Under the pieces are notes generated by a model. The model had not been told where the DNA came from. It ran no database searches and was given only the letters and a program-made list of their open reading frames with translations. Positions 37,206 to 46,345 of a stretch of 64,000 nt of DNA are shown here, piece after piece. Numbering within the stretch: the stretch's first letter is position 1; each line of letters opens with the position of its first letter. The position numbers and the translations under genes are program-made. The stretch is taken from the NCBI RefSeq assembly GCF_000235425.2, contig NZ_KI912267.1, positions 482,415 through 546,414 of the forward strand. Direction: 5' to 3'. Source of the DNA: Pseudofrankia saprophytica (lineage in GTDB: Bacteria; Actinomycetota; Actinomycetes; Frankiales; Frankiaceae).

Positions 37206-38741
37206 GTGGCGCCCACGGCAGGTGGCAACCCGCTGCGCGATCCGCGAGACCGTCGGCTGCCCCGGCTTCCCGACGCCAGTGCCCTCGTGGTGTTCGGCGT
37301 CACCGGGGACCTCTCTCGCAAGAAGCTCATCCCGGCGGTGTACGACCTGGCCAACCGCGGCCTGCTGCCGCCCGGGTTCGTGCTGCTCGGCTTCGCCCGC
37401 CGGGACTGGGAGGGCCACGAGCCGTTCATCGAGTTCGCCAGGGAGTCCGCGGAGAAGGGCGCCCGCACGCCGTTCCGGGAGGAGACCTGGGACCGGCTGG
37501 CGTCGTCGATCAGGTTCGTGCGCGGCTCGTTCGACGACGACGCTGGCTTCGACCGGCTTGCCGAGGAGCTGAGAAGCCTCGAGAGCAGCCACGGCATCTT
37601 CGGCAACGCGGCGTTCTACCTGTCGATCCCGCCGTCGGCGTTCCCGGTGGTGCTCAAGCAGATGGAGCGCACCGGTCTGGCCGACGAGGCGAAGGCTGGC
37701 GGCTGGCGGCGCGTCGTGGTGGAGAAGCCGTTCGGGCACGACCTGAAGTCCGCCCGTGAGCTGAACTCGCTCGTCGACGAGGTCTTCGGCAAGGCCGACG
37801 TGTTCCGGATCGACCACTACCTGGGCAAGGAGACCGTCCAGAACCTGTTCGCGCTGCGGTTCGCGAACACGCTGTTCGAGCCGATCTGGAACTCCCAGTT
37901 CGTCGACTCGGTGCAGATCACGATGGCCGAGGACGTCGGCATCGGCACCCGCGCCGGCTTCTATGACGAGACCGGCGCCGCCCGCGACGTGCTGCAGAAC
38001 CACCTGCTCCAGCTGCTGGCGCTCACCGCGATGGAGGAGCCGGTCAGCTTCGGCGCGGAGACGATCCGCACCGAGAAGATCAAGACTCTGCGCGCGGTGT
38101 CGCTGCCGACCGACCTGGCCCACTACGCGATCCGTGGCCAGTACGAGCAGGGCTGGCTCGCCGGCGAACGGGGGCGCAGCTACCTCGACGAGGAGAACAT
38201 CCCGCCCACGTCGACGACCGAGACCTATGCGGCGGTGAAGCTGGGCATCGAGACCCGCCGCTGGGCCGGCGTCCCGTTCTACCTGCGCACCGGCAAGCGG
38301 CTGCCCCGCCGGGTCACCGAGATCGCGATCAGCTTCAAGCAGGCGCCGCACCTGCCCTTCGACGCGACCGACACCACCGAGCTCGGCCACAACCAGCTGG
38401 TCGTCCGGGTACAGCCGGACGAGGGCGTGACGCTGAAGTACGGCTCCAAGGTGCCGGGAACCGCGATGGAGGTCCGCGACGTCGCGATGGAGTTCCTGTT
38501 CGGCGAGGCGTTCACCGAGGCGCTGCCGGAGGCCTACGAGCGGCTGATCCTCGACGTCCTGCTCGGCGACGCGATGCTGTTCCCGGACAACGCCGAAGTC
38601 GAGGAGTCGTGGCGGATCATCGACCCGCTCGAGGAGTTCTGGTCCGGGACCAAGCCGTTCCCGTACCGGTCCGGCAGCTGGGGACCGGCCGCGGCCGACG
38701 AGATGCTCGCCCGCGACGGCCGCCGCTGGCGCCGGCCCTGA
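37206..38741 (+). CDS. zwf: Glucose-6-phosphate dehydrogenase
   Basis: Oxidises glucose 6-phosphate to 6-phosphogluconolactone and produces NADPH, the entry of the oxidative pentose phosphate pathway. 511 residues. Coenzyme motif VVFGVTGDLSRKKLIPAVYD, active-site signature FRIDHYLGKETVQNL, and substrate-binding VVVEKPFGHDLKSARELN. GTG at 37206 has AGGGGG 8 nt upstream. An upstream continuation of the frame runs through the 15-bp repeats but is not protein-like. opcA, whose product assembles or activates this enzyme, follows. Confidence 0.96.
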   Translation: MAPTAGGNPLRDPRDRRLPRLPDASALVVFGVTGDLSRKKLIPAVYDLANRGLLPPGFVLLGFARRDWEGHEPFIEFARESAEKGARTPFREETWDRLASSIRFVRGSFDDDAGFDRLAEELRSLESSHGIFGNAAFYLSIPPSAFPVVLKQMERTGLADEAKAGGWRRVVVEKPFGHDLKSARELNSLVDEVFGKADVFRIDHYLGKETVQNLFALRFANTLFEPIWNSQFVDSVQITMAEDVGIGTRAGFYDETGAARDVLQNHLLQLLALTAMEEPVSFGAETIRTEKIKTLRAVSLPTDLAHYAIRGQYEQGWLAGERGRSYLDEENIPPTSTTETYAAVKLGIETRRWAGVPFYLRTGKRLPRRVTEIAISFKQAPHLPFDATDTTELGHNQLVVRVQPDEGVTLKYGSKVPGTAMEVRDVAMEFLFGEAFTEALPEAYERLILDVLLGDAMLFPDNAEVEESWRIIDPLEEFWSGTKPFPYRSGSWGPAAADEMLARDGRRWRRP

Positions 38742-39062
38742 CATGGTTCGCTCCGTCCGGGCTGTGTCTCTGGTTCGCTCCGTCCGGGCGCGGCGCTCCG
38801 GCCCCGTACTCGCTTCGCTCCCACGGGACCTCCGCGCCGCGTCCTCCTCCGCGAACGGGCGCTCCGGCGACCTCCGCTGCGGCCCAACCCCATCGCTTCG
38901 CTCGGGGCCGGGCCTCCGCGGAGGCACGCCTACGCGCCAGCTCGGTCGCGTCTCGTGTGAACGGAACAATCACCATGAACTCTGCGGGGGCACATCGCTG
39001 AGCTCGTGGCCGCGCCTCCGCGTGCACCGTCAGCCCGCCCTCCTCGTCACAAGGAGCTCACT
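38742..39062. other. Intergenic region with direct repeats, zwf / opcA
   Basis: 321 bp with no gene. It contains two exact copies of TGGTTCGCTCCGTCCGGGC (38744-38762 and 38771-38789). Further TTCGCTC motifs lie near 38813 and 38896. No clear terminator or promoter was seen. Confidence 0.55.
38744..38789 (+). repeat. Pair of exact 19-bp direct repeats
   Basis: TGGTTCGCTCCGTCCGGGC occurs twice with a start-to-start distance of 27 bp, beginning two bases after the zwf stop. Confidence 0.75.
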
Positions 39063-40097
39063 GTGACCACTCTCTGGGATACGACCGGGTCGGCGGTGGT
39101 CAAGGCGCTGTCGGCGGAGCGGCGGGCGGCGGGGGCGCTCGCCTTCGGGCTCGCGCTCACGCTCGTCGTGGTCGTCGACGAGAAGAACGTCGCGGCCGCC
39201 GAGAGCGCGGCCACGGCCGCCGCGGCCGCGCACCCGTGCCGGCTGCTGATCGTGGTGCGCCGCCAGATCGACGCGCCGCACCCGCGGCTGGACGCCGAGG
39301 TCTCGATCGGCGGGGGGCTCGGCCCCGGCGAGGCGATCGTGATGCGGATGTACGGCCGGCTGGCGCTGCACGCCGAGTCGGTGGTGCTGCCGCTGCTGGC
39401 CTCTGACGCGCCGGTGGTCACCTGGTGGCAGGACGAGCCGCCGACGCGGATCGCGTTCGACCCGCTCGGGGTGTTCGCCGACCGGCGGGTGACCGACTGC
39501 GACCGGGCGCCCGACCCGCTGGCCGCGCTGCGGCTGCGCGCGGCCGACTTCGAGCCGGGCGACACCGATCTCGCCTGGACGAGGATCTCCGGCTGGCGCA
39601 CGCTGCTCGCCGCCGCGTTCGACGGACGCTCCGACCGTCCGCGCTCGGCCCACATCGACGCCGAACCGACCGACCCGAGCGCCCAGCTGTTCGCCGGGTG
39701 GCTGCGGGCGAAGCTCGGGGTGCCGGTCGACGTGGCGGGCACCGGGAAGCGCGGGATCCAGGCCGTCCGGGTGGCCGTCGACGACGGTGAGGTCGCGGTG
39801 GCCCGCGCCGACACCCGCTCGGGCACCATCACCAGGCCCGGGGTGCCGGCGCGCCGGCTGCCGCTGCGCCAGCTCGACGTCGGCGACCTGCTCGCCGAGG
39901 AGCTGCGCCGCCTCGACCACGACGTCATCTACGCGGAGGCGCTGTCCGCCTGGAGCGGCATCCCCGATCTGGCCAGGCGCTCGGGACACCGCGAGCACAT
40001 CTGGCAGGACCCGATGGAGTCACCGCCCGCCGTCGCGGCGGCGGCGGCACCCGCGGCCGGAGCCGACAGCGGGCCGGTGGCGGGAGGCGGCAGCTGA
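39063..40097 (+). CDS. opcA: OpcA, G6PDH assembly protein
   Basis: 344 residues. OpcA is needed for assembly or allosteric activation of glucose-6-phosphate dehydrogenase in actinobacteria and cyanobacteria. Typical parts: LVVVVDEKNVAAAESAATAA, EAIVMRMYGRLALHAESVVLPLL, PVVTWWQDEPPTRIAFDPLGVFADRRVTD and DLAWTRISGWRTLLAAAFD. A Pro/Ala/Gly-rich tail closes it. GTG at 39063 has AAGGAG 6 nt upstream. Its stop shares one base with the pgl start (TGATG), so the two are coupled. Confidence 0.94.
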   Translation: MTTLWDTTGSAVVKALSAERRAAGALAFGLALTLVVVVDEKNVAAAESAATAAAAAHPCRLLIVVRRQIDAPHPRLDAEVSIGGGLGPGEAIVMRMYGRLALHAESVVLPLLASDAPVVTWWQDEPPTRIAFDPLGVFADRRVTDCDRAPDPLAALRLRAADFEPGDTDLAWTRISGWRTLLAAAFDGRSDRPRSAHIDAEPTDPSAQLFAGWLRAKLGVPVDVAGTGKRGIQAVRVAVDDGEVAVARADTRSGTITRPGVPARRLPLRQLDVGDLLAEELRRLDHDVIYAEALSAWSGIPDLARRSGHREHIWQDPMESPPAVAAAAAPAAGADSGPVAGGGS

Positions 40098-40867
40098 TGG
40101 AGCTGATCGTGCACCCGGACGCCGGCCTGCTCGCGAAGGCCGCGGCCGCCCGGCTCATCACCGCGCTCGTCGACGCGCAGTCTCAGCGCGGCGAGGCCTC
40201 GATGGTGCTGACCGGCGGTGGCATCGGCATCGCGCTGCTGCGCGCCGTCCGCACGAGTCCGGCGCTGGACGCGGTCAACTGGTCGAAGGTGGACGTCTGG
40301 TGGGGAGACGAGCGGTTCGTGCCCGCCGACTCCCGGGACCGCAACTCCAGCCAGGCCCGCGAGGCGCTGCTCGACCATGTGCCCGTCGACGAGAAGCGGG
40401 TGTTCGAGGCGGGTGCCCTCGCCCCGGCGGGCGGGTCCGTGGGCGTGGCTGGTGGCTACGCGAAGCCAGAGCAGGCCGCCGCCGACTACGCGGCGGCGCT
40501 CGCCGCCCGCGCGCCGGCGGGCACGGCCGTGCCGGCGTTCGACGTGCTGCTGCTCGGCATCGGCCCCGAGGGCCACGTCGCGTCGATCTTCCCGCACTCC
40601 CCCGCCGCGGCCGCGACGGAGCCGGTCGTCGCCGTCCGCGACTGCCCCAAGCCACCGCCCAACCGGGTCTCGTTCACCTTCTCGACCATCCAGGCCGCCA
40701 GGCAGGTGTGGGTGATCGCCGCCGGCGAGGAGAAGGCGGACGCCGTGGCCACGGCCGTCACGGGCGCCGATCCGCTGGACCTGCCCGCGGCCGGCGCTCG
40801 TGGCCTGGAACGCACCCTCTGGCTCGTCGACCGCGCGGCCGCCTCCCGTTCCAGCCTGAGCACCTGA
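40097..40867 (+). CDS. pgl: 6-phosphogluconolactonase
   Basis: Hydrolyses 6-phosphogluconolactone, the product of zwf. 256 residues of the NagB/SugarP-isomerase fold. Blocks: SMVLTGGGIGIALLRAV, VDVWWGDERFVPADSRDRN, LLGIGPEGHVASIFPHSP. It starts in the opcA stop codon and completes the oxidative branch encoded here. No 6-phosphogluconate dehydrogenase gene is in the window. Confidence 0.95.
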   Translation: MELIVHPDAGLLAKAAAARLITALVDAQSQRGEASMVLTGGGIGIALLRAVRTSPALDAVNWSKVDVWWGDERFVPADSRDRNSSQAREALLDHVPVDEKRVFEAGALAPAGGSVGVAGGYAKPEQAAADYAAALAARAPAGTAVPAFDVLLLGIGPEGHVASIFPHSPAAAATEPVVAVRDCPKPPPNRVSFTFSTIQAARQVWVIAAGEEKADAVATAVTGADPLDLPAAGARGLERTLWLVDRAAASRSSLST

Positions 40868-40962
40868 GGCCGGTTCTCGCCGGCGCGGCGCCGATGGCGT
40901 CGAGTCCCCGTGACGGTGAAATCCCGTTGCGGGCCCTAGGGGTGTGACCCAGACTTGATCTC

Positions 40963-41559
40963 GTGTTGGTGACCTTCTCGCCTGACGAGACGCGCAGCGG
41001 TGGGTCGGTCGCATCGATCATCCGGCCAGACGGGGTGGTCCTGCGGCTCACGTCCTACGACCGGAAGTACTCCGTGCCGCACGACCTGGCGCATTTCGTC
41101 GCCGAACGCGAGTTCCGCATGGCCCGGGGCTTCTGGGGCAGCGTCGCGTCCGGGGTCATGTTCGCCAGCATGCGAGTGGTTGCCGGTCGTCCTCGTCATG
41201 ACGCGGAGCGGCGGTCCCGGGCGATCCTCGCCGCGAACCAGCGGCACCTCATGCTGGCCGAGGTGGTGGCCGGCGTCGTGCACCGGGCGGTCGACGAGGT
41301 GGACCAGGGCGTCGAGGCCGCGCTGACCGCCGCCTGGGGCAGCGTCGGTACCGGCGCGCCGCCGTTCGACCCGGCCGGCGGGCCGGCGGCCGCGCGGCGG
41401 CTGCGGGAGCTGCGCGACCAGTGGCGGGAGCTCCCGCCGGGCGGCGAGCTGGCGTTGACGTGGGATGTCCCGGCCCAGGCGGCTCCCGGTGTTCCTCAGT
41501 CCCGGCACCGCGCCGCCGTCCGCGCGGACGGTGGCCGCCGGGGCGGCGGCCACCGCTGA
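40963..41559 (+). CDS. Conserved hypothetical protein
   Basis: 198 residues with no domain I can name. The N-terminal half is a mixed alpha/beta sequence (VVLRLTSYDRKYSVPHDLAHFVAEREF) and the centre is helical (HLMLAEVVAGVVHRAVDEVDQGVEAAL). HDLAHFVAERE has a His-x3-His-like arrangement that could bind metal, but I do not assert a protease. The C-terminal ~35 residues are Arg/Gly-rich. GTG 40963 and GTG 40969 are both possible starts. The kinase gene converges on it from the other strand with 24 bp between the stops. Confidence 0.65.
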   Translation: MLVTFSPDETRSGGSVASIIRPDGVVLRLTSYDRKYSVPHDLAHFVAEREFRMARGFWGSVASGVMFASMRVVAGRPRHDAERRSRAILAANQRHLMLAEVVAGVVHRAVDEVDQGVEAALTAAWGSVGTGAPPFDPAGGPAAARRLRELRDQWRELPPGGELALTWDVPAQAAPGVPQSRHRAAVRADGGRRGGGHR

Positions 41560-41583
41560 CACCACCGAGCCTCCGGATCCGCG

Positions 41584-43587
41584 CTATCCCCGGGTAAGCG
41601 TGGCCAGGCCGGCGGAGGTGACGACCGTGGGGTCGTAGTAATAGCCGAGCGTCCCGTCACCGTTCAGGGTGAGCCTGACTCGGAAGACGCCGATGCAGAC
41701 CATGTTGTTCTGCGTCAGGATCTCCTGGACGTCCATCTGGGCCACGCCCGCCTCCCGCAGCACGAGGTCCGCGACACAGCCCTCGGACGACCGCGACGTG
41801 CCGACGGTCTGGCCGATGACACCGCCCCGCAGGTCCAGCGTCACCTCGAAACGGATCGGGGGCAGGGTGAAGGTCGAACCGTCCGGCGCCACGCCGGACG
41901 TGTCCACGCCCTGGGTGACGGTGCCGTGCCAGCGGCCGAGCATGCCCACCGGCACGACGCCAGCGCCGTTGGCGCCGCCGGTTGCGGCAATGCCCCCGCT
42001 GCCACCGGTGCCGGCGGTCGCCGCGGCTCCCGTACCGGCCGCGGTGGCGCCGGCTGGGCCCGACGCCGCCGCGGACGTCACGCCGCCGGAGGGCGCCGTC
42101 CCGGCCCGCGTGGACGAGGGCGGCGAAGGGCCGGTTCCGCCACGCGCCGCCCCGATTCCCCAGGCGGCCAGCCCCAGAAGCAGGAGAACGGCGACCACCG
42201 CGGCCACGCCGGGCGGCACGGGCAGCGGCAACGGGCGGTGAAGGCCCGCACGGCCGCCGCCGCCGCCGTCTTCGCCAGGCCCACCGGCCGCCGGGTCCAG
42301 CTGGCCCAACGGCACTGGTGCGGCACTCGACGCCCCCGGCCGCCCCAACCGCGGAGGCGTCGTCGTCGGCGGCTCGGGTGCGGGCGGCTTGGATCCGGGC
42401 GGCTCGGGCGCCCGCCCGTGGGGAGACCGCTCTGCCAGCGGACCGTCGGGTAGCGGCGGCCGGTCGGGCGGCGACGCGTGGAGAACCGGTACGCCCGCCG
42501 GAGGGGAGATGGGTCCTGGTCCATCGGGAGACGGCGGGAGCTGCGCCGCAGGCCTGGCGTCGTTGGTGAGGAGGCGCAGGGCGCGGGTAAGCAGGGCGGC
42601 GGCGCCGTCGGCGCGCAGCCGAGCCCCGGGGTCCTTGGTGAGCAGACCGGCGATCACCGGGGCGAGCGGGCCGACGTCGCGGGCCGGCTCCGGCTGGTGG
42701 TTCAGGACGGCGTGCAGCGAGGCGAGCAGGGAGTCCCGATGAAACGGGGCCAGGCCGTCCGCCGCGTAGAACAGGGTCGCGCCGAGGGCGAACAGGTCGG
42801 CGGTGAGCGTCGCCGGGCCGCCGCGCAGCCGCTCGGGCGCCATGTAGGCGGGCGTGCCGCTGGGCAGGCCGGCGCCGACGGGCTGGTGGGTCAGGGTCGG
42901 GTCTGCGGCCGAGGCCGCGATCCCGAAGTCGGTGAGCAGCACCCGGCCGTCGTGCGCGAGCAGGATGTTGGACGGTTTGACGTCGCGGTGGACCACGCCG
43001 AGCCGCTGCCCGGCGACGAGCGCGTCCAGCACGGCGAGCCCGATCCGCGCGACCTCGGCGAGGGGGCACGGCCCGTCCCGCGCGACCGCCTCCTGCAGCG
43101 AGCGGGCGGCGACGGCCTCCATGACGATCCACGGCGCGCCGTCGTCGACGACGGCGTCGTGGACGGTGACCACGTGCGGGTTCGCCCGCAGCTGGGCGGC
43201 GCTGCGGGCCTCCTGCAACGCCTGCGCCACCCAGGTGGCGGTCGAGGCCACCCAGCCGTCCGCGCTCCCGCCGTCCGCGCCCTGCGCGCCGTTCCCGCCG
43301 GCGCCGTCGTGGGCGCCCCCGCCAGGCCCACCGGCGCCACCAGCCACGCCGGGGCCGGCGAACGCGAACGGCGGCCGGATCTCCTTGACCGCGACGTCCA
43401 CATGCAGCAGCTCGTCACGCGCGAGCCACACGGCCCCCATCGCGCCGACGCCGATGAGATCCGCCAGCCGGTACCGCCCGGCGATCAGCCGCCCGATGGC
43501 CCCCGTCGGCCCGGCCGGCAGAGCGACCTCCGCCGGCCCGACGGGCTCGACAGGCTCGACGTGCCCGGCAGTGGCCTCGGTCCCCAT
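41584..43587 (-). CDS. PknB-like Ser/Thr protein kinase
   Basis: A membrane-anchored kinase of 667 residues. Kinase domain ~38-335: Gly-rich loop GVGAMGAVW, VAIK-type lysine in VDVAVKEIRPP (Lys68), catalytic loop VVHRDVKPSNILL, and DFG in LLTDFGIAAS. The helix-C Glu is in LQEARSAAQL (Glu126). A Gly/Ala-rich insert of ~45 residues sits between Lys68 and helix C, which is unusual. A Pro-rich linker follows, then one transmembrane helix (PPGVAAVVAVLLLLGLAAWG) and an extracellular domain of ~180 residues lacking PASTA repeats. That outer domain presumably senses a signal, which is unknown. Substrates are unknown. Confidence 0.9.
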   Translation of the reverse strand: MGTEATAGHVEPVEPVGPAEVALPAGPTGAIGRLIAGRYRLADLIGVGAMGAVWLARDELLHVDVAVKEIRPPFAFAGPGVAGGAGGPGGGAHDGAGGNGAQGADGGSADGWVASTATWVAQALQEARSAAQLRANPHVVTVHDAVVDDGAPWIVMEAVAARSLQEAVARDGPCPLAEVARIGLAVLDALVAGQRLGVVHRDVKPSNILLAHDGRVLLTDFGIAASAADPTLTHQPVGAGLPSGTPAYMAPERLRGGPATLTADLFALGATLFYAADGLAPFHRDSLLASLHAVLNHQPEPARDVGPLAPVIAGLLTKDPGARLRADGAAALLTRALRLLTNDARPAAQLPPSPDGPGPISPPAGVPVLHASPPDRPPLPDGPLAERSPHGRAPEPPGSKPPAPEPPTTTPPRLGRPGASSAAPVPLGQLDPAAGGPGEDGGGGGRAGLHRPLPLPVPPGVAAVVAVLLLLGLAAWGIGAARGGTGPSPPSSTRAGTAPSGGVTSAAASGPAGATAAGTGAAATAGTGGSGGIAATGGANGAGVVPVGMLGRWHGTVTQGVDTSGVAPDGSTFTLPPIRFEVTLDLRGGVIGQTVGTSRSSEGCVADLVLREAGVAQMDVQEILTQNNMVCIGVFRVRLTLNGDGTLGYYYDPTVVTSAGLATLTRG

Positions 43588-43743
43588 CCGCCCGCCGATC
43601 CGCTCGCACGCAACGCACGGGCCGTGGCCCAGGTTGAGCGAAGCGTAACGGGTCAGACTGGCCGGTTCCGGAACAACGCCAAATCCTGGCGTCGGCGGCG
43701 GCGGGTGCCCGGCGCCGGCGCCGGCGTCACTCCAGGGGAGCGG

Positions 43744-44088
43744 TCAGGACGAGGTGGGGGACCCCCGAAGCTTGGCGAGGGCCTCCGCGAGGATCGCCTC
43801 CCCGTCCTTCTCGTTACGCCGTTCCCGGACGTAGGCGAGATGGGTCTTGTACGGCTCGATCTTGGGCGGCGCGGGGGTGTTGTCCCGGTCACGACCCGCC
43901 GGGTAGCCGCAGCTCGGGCAGTCCCACTGGTCTGGGATCGCGGCTTCCGCGGCGAACGACGGCCGCGTCTCGTGCTGGTTCGCGCACCAGAAGGACACCC
44001 GCTGCCGAGCGGCCGTCTCTCCCCGCTCGGCCTCTCCCATCGGTCCCGCCCCGACCCGGCTCCCCCGGATGGCGTTGCCACCTGCCAC
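43744..44088 (-). CDS. RbpA-family RNA polymerase-binding protein
   Basis: 114 residues of the RbpA family. RbpA proteins bind RNA polymerase and its sigma factor and stimulate transcription. An N-terminal arm IRGSRVGAGPMGEAERG is followed by a core with Cys pairs SFWCANQHETRP and WDCPSCGYPAG, which could bind zinc, and a C-terminal helix THLAYVRERRNEKDGEAILA. Streptomyces has a similar second RbpA-type gene near secG-tpiA-pgk-gap, so this is more likely that paralogue than the classical RbpA. GTG 44088 has AAGGAG upstream. Confidence 0.85.
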   Translation of the reverse strand: MAGGNAIRGSRVGAGPMGEAERGETAARQRVSFWCANQHETRPSFAAEAAIPDQWDCPSCGYPAGRDRDNTPAPPKIEPYKTHLAYVRERRNEKDGEAILAEALAKLRGSPTSS

Positions 44089-44318
44089 GGCCCGCGTACT
44101 CCTTCTCCTCAGTTCCAGCCAGGTCAGCGCCGGCAAGGTCAGCCAGCGCCAGCCAGGCCGCTTTCGGCGCCAGCCAACGAGCCGGCGCCAGCCACATCAG
44201 ACCTCGGACCAGGTATAACCCGGTTCGCTCTGGGGCGAGTGTAGGACGCGGGTGCCACCACGTGACGCACCGGGGGATTCCAGACCCCATGGGCCGTCCG
44301 CGGACGCCCGGGAAGCCG

Positions 44319-46118
44319 CTATGCCGGCCCCAGGGAGACGCCGGCCGGGTCGCCGGTGCCGAGCGACGGGACCGGGGTGAACGCCAGCACCGAGGAGCTG
44401 TGGAACCGCGGCTCGGCGACCACGGCGAGCGGGATGACGGCGACGTCGCGCAGCACCGTCGCCTCCAGGTCCGCCCACGCCCCGGCGCGCAGCGTCTCGG
44501 TCGTGGCGCGCAGGGCCACACCCATCGTCGCGACGACGTCCCTGGTGTCGTAGCCGCCGTCCACGGCTCGCTGGCCGACCCAGTTCGGGTCGAGCAACGG
44601 CTGGAACACGGTTCGCCCCGCGTCCCCGAACCACAGCGGGGTGATGGTCGTCAGTGCCAGGTCCCAGCTCTGCGCCAGCGGGCTGACCGCCGCCGTCGCG
44701 AAGTCCGCCGCCGAGCGCGCCTGGACGTCCAGCTTCACGCCCACCTTCGCGAACGTCTCGACCAGGGCCGAGGCGACGACCGCGTCGGGCCGGCTGTCGG
44801 AGGTGAGCAACGTCAGCGTGCTCACCGGCCCGCCCGGAGCGTTCGCGAGCCCCTGCCCGCACCGGGTGGCGTCGCCGGCGCCGGACGGGGTCGGGAACGG
44901 GTCCAGCGGGCTGTAGCCGGTCATCGTCGACTGCAGCAGCTGCGTCGCGGCCGTGGCGAACGGCGGACCGCCGAGCGCCTTGACGACCGCGATCCGGTCG
45001 ATGCACGTCGCGAGCGTCTCCCGGACGGCCAGGTCGTCGAGGGCCGCGGCCGCGGGCCCGTGCTGGGCGACTGCGAGCAACATGGTCGATCCGGTGGTCG
45101 GTACCGACAGCCGCGGGTCACCCGCCGCCAGCAGGGCCGCGGCGCGGTCCAGCGGGACGGCGGCGTCCAGGGCCATGTCCGCCTTGCCCGCCTCGATCTC
45201 CGCCTGCGCGGTCGCCGCGTCCACCCCGGTGCGGATCTCGATGTGGTCCGGCAGGGCTCGGCGGACGAAGTCGATCGAGGCGTTCCACTCCGGGTTGCGG
45301 GACAGCAGGTACGTGCCGCTGGTCCTGGAGGTGATCCGGTACGGCCCGTCGGAGACCAGGTTCGCCAGGTAGTCGGGCGAGTTCGGCAGGTAGTCCAGCG
45401 CCTCGTAGGGCACCGGTGCCGACGCCGGCAGCGCGAGCACGTCGACGAAGTCGTTGACGGGCTCCGTCAGGTGGAACGCGATGTCGGTGTCGTTGATCAC
45501 CTGGATGCCGGCGGGTGACTGGGTCTCGATGAAGTCCCTGACCTGGTCGATCGGCTTCGTGAACAGCGCGGTGCAGTAGTCGTTGAACCCGACGACGGTC
45601 GCCGAGAAGTAGCCGCGCAGCGGCGACGGGGTCGGCGGCGCGCACAGCCGCTTGATCCCACGGGCGACGTCGGACGCGGTGATCCGGCGCGGAACCGGGG
45701 TGTCCCAGCGGGCCGACGAACGCAGCCGCACCCGGATCACCTGGCGGTTGTCGCTGACCTGCGGCGCACCGGCGGCGAGGTCCGGGCGTGGGACGACGGA
45801 GTTGTCGACGTCCGAGTCGGCGGGGTAGGCGTACAGCGTGCGGCTCACCAGCCGGGTGAAAACCCGGTCGGCGGTCGTGGCGGCCCAGCCGGGGTCGCCG
45901 GTGGGCATGGCGGACGTCACCAGGCGCAGGGTGCCGCCTGGTTTGTCGGTCGGCTGGGCGGCGGTGGACGGGCTCACCGAGGCCGTCGGAACGGGGCCGT
46001 TCGACGAGCCGCCGCAGCCCGCGAGCACGGCGGCGACGGCGAGTAACGCCGCAAGCACGGGGACAGGGTGAAGGGCCGACCGGCGCCTCGCGCGGCCGGC
46101 GGCGCGGCGCGGGCTCAA
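44319..46118 (-). CDS. Peptide-type solute-binding lipoprotein (second)
   Basis: A family 5 extracellular solute-binding protein of ~599 residues. The TTG at 46118 overlaps the secG stop as TTGA. It gives a signal peptide with a strongly basic n-region ([12 protein letters not shown]), hydrophobic core VLAALLAVAAVLAGC and a lipobox. The mature protein has the family pattern GGTLRLVTSAMPTGDP, then TASDVARGIKRL and VSDGPYRITSRTSGTYLLSR. It is separated from its importer genes only by secG, and so may feed the same importer as an additional receptor. The ligand is unknown. Frames upstream of the TTG lie inside secG and are not coding. Confidence 0.85.
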   Translation of the reverse strand: MSPRRAAGRARRRSALHPVPVLAALLAVAAVLAGCGGSSNGPVPTASVSPSTAAQPTDKPGGTLRLVTSAMPTGDPGWAATTADRVFTRLVSRTLYAYPADSDVDNSVVPRPDLAAGAPQVSDNRQVIRVRLRSSARWDTPVPRRITASDVARGIKRLCAPPTPSPLRGYFSATVVGFNDYCTALFTKPIDQVRDFIETQSPAGIQVINDTDIAFHLTEPVNDFVDVLALPASAPVPYEALDYLPNSPDYLANLVSDGPYRITSRTSGTYLLSRNPEWNASIDFVRRALPDHIEIRTGVDAATAQAEIEAGKADMALDAAVPLDRAAALLAAGDPRLSVPTTGSTMLLAVAQHGPAAAALDDLAVRETLATCIDRIAVVKALGGPPFATAATQLLQSTMTGYSPLDPFPTPSGAGDATRCGQGLANAPGGPVSTLTLLTSDSRPDAVVASALVETFAKVGVKLDVQARSAADFATAAVSPLAQSWDLALTTITPLWFGDAGRTVFQPLLDPNWVGQRAVDGGYDTRDVVATMGVALRATTETLRAGAWADLEATVLRDVAVIPLAVVAEPRFHSSSVLAFTPVPSLGTGDPAGVSLGPA

Positions 46119-46345
46119 CTCTTCAGCAGCAGGCCGAGCCCGATGATCGCGATGATCCATATCGTCCCGACGGCGATCGTCAGCCGGTCGAGGTTCTTCT
46201 CGACCACCGACGAGCCGCCGAGCGACGACGAGACACCACCGCCGAACAGCGTCGACAGGCCGCCGCCCTTCGCCCGGTGCAGCAGCACCAGCATCACGAG
46301 GATGACACTCGTGATGATCACGACGATGGACAGCCCGATTGCCAT
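46115..46345 (-). CDS. secG: SecG protein-export subunit
   Basis: 76 residues, two transmembrane helices (GLSIVVIITSVILVMLVLL and LTIAVGTIWIIAIIGLGLLL) with a Gly/Ser-rich linker containing GGGLSTLFGGGVSSSLGGS, the SecG hallmark. Part of the SecYEG translocon. Its ATG directly follows the stop codon (TAG) of the upstream ATPase gene, without its own spacer or ribosome binding site beyond that gene's end, so translation depends on the importer operon. In most actinobacteria it follows tpiA instead. Confidence 0.95.
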   Translation of the reverse strand: MAIGLSIVVIITSVILVMLVLLHRAKGGGLSTLFGGGVSSSLGGSSVVEKNLDRLTIAVGTIWIIAIIGLGLLLKS

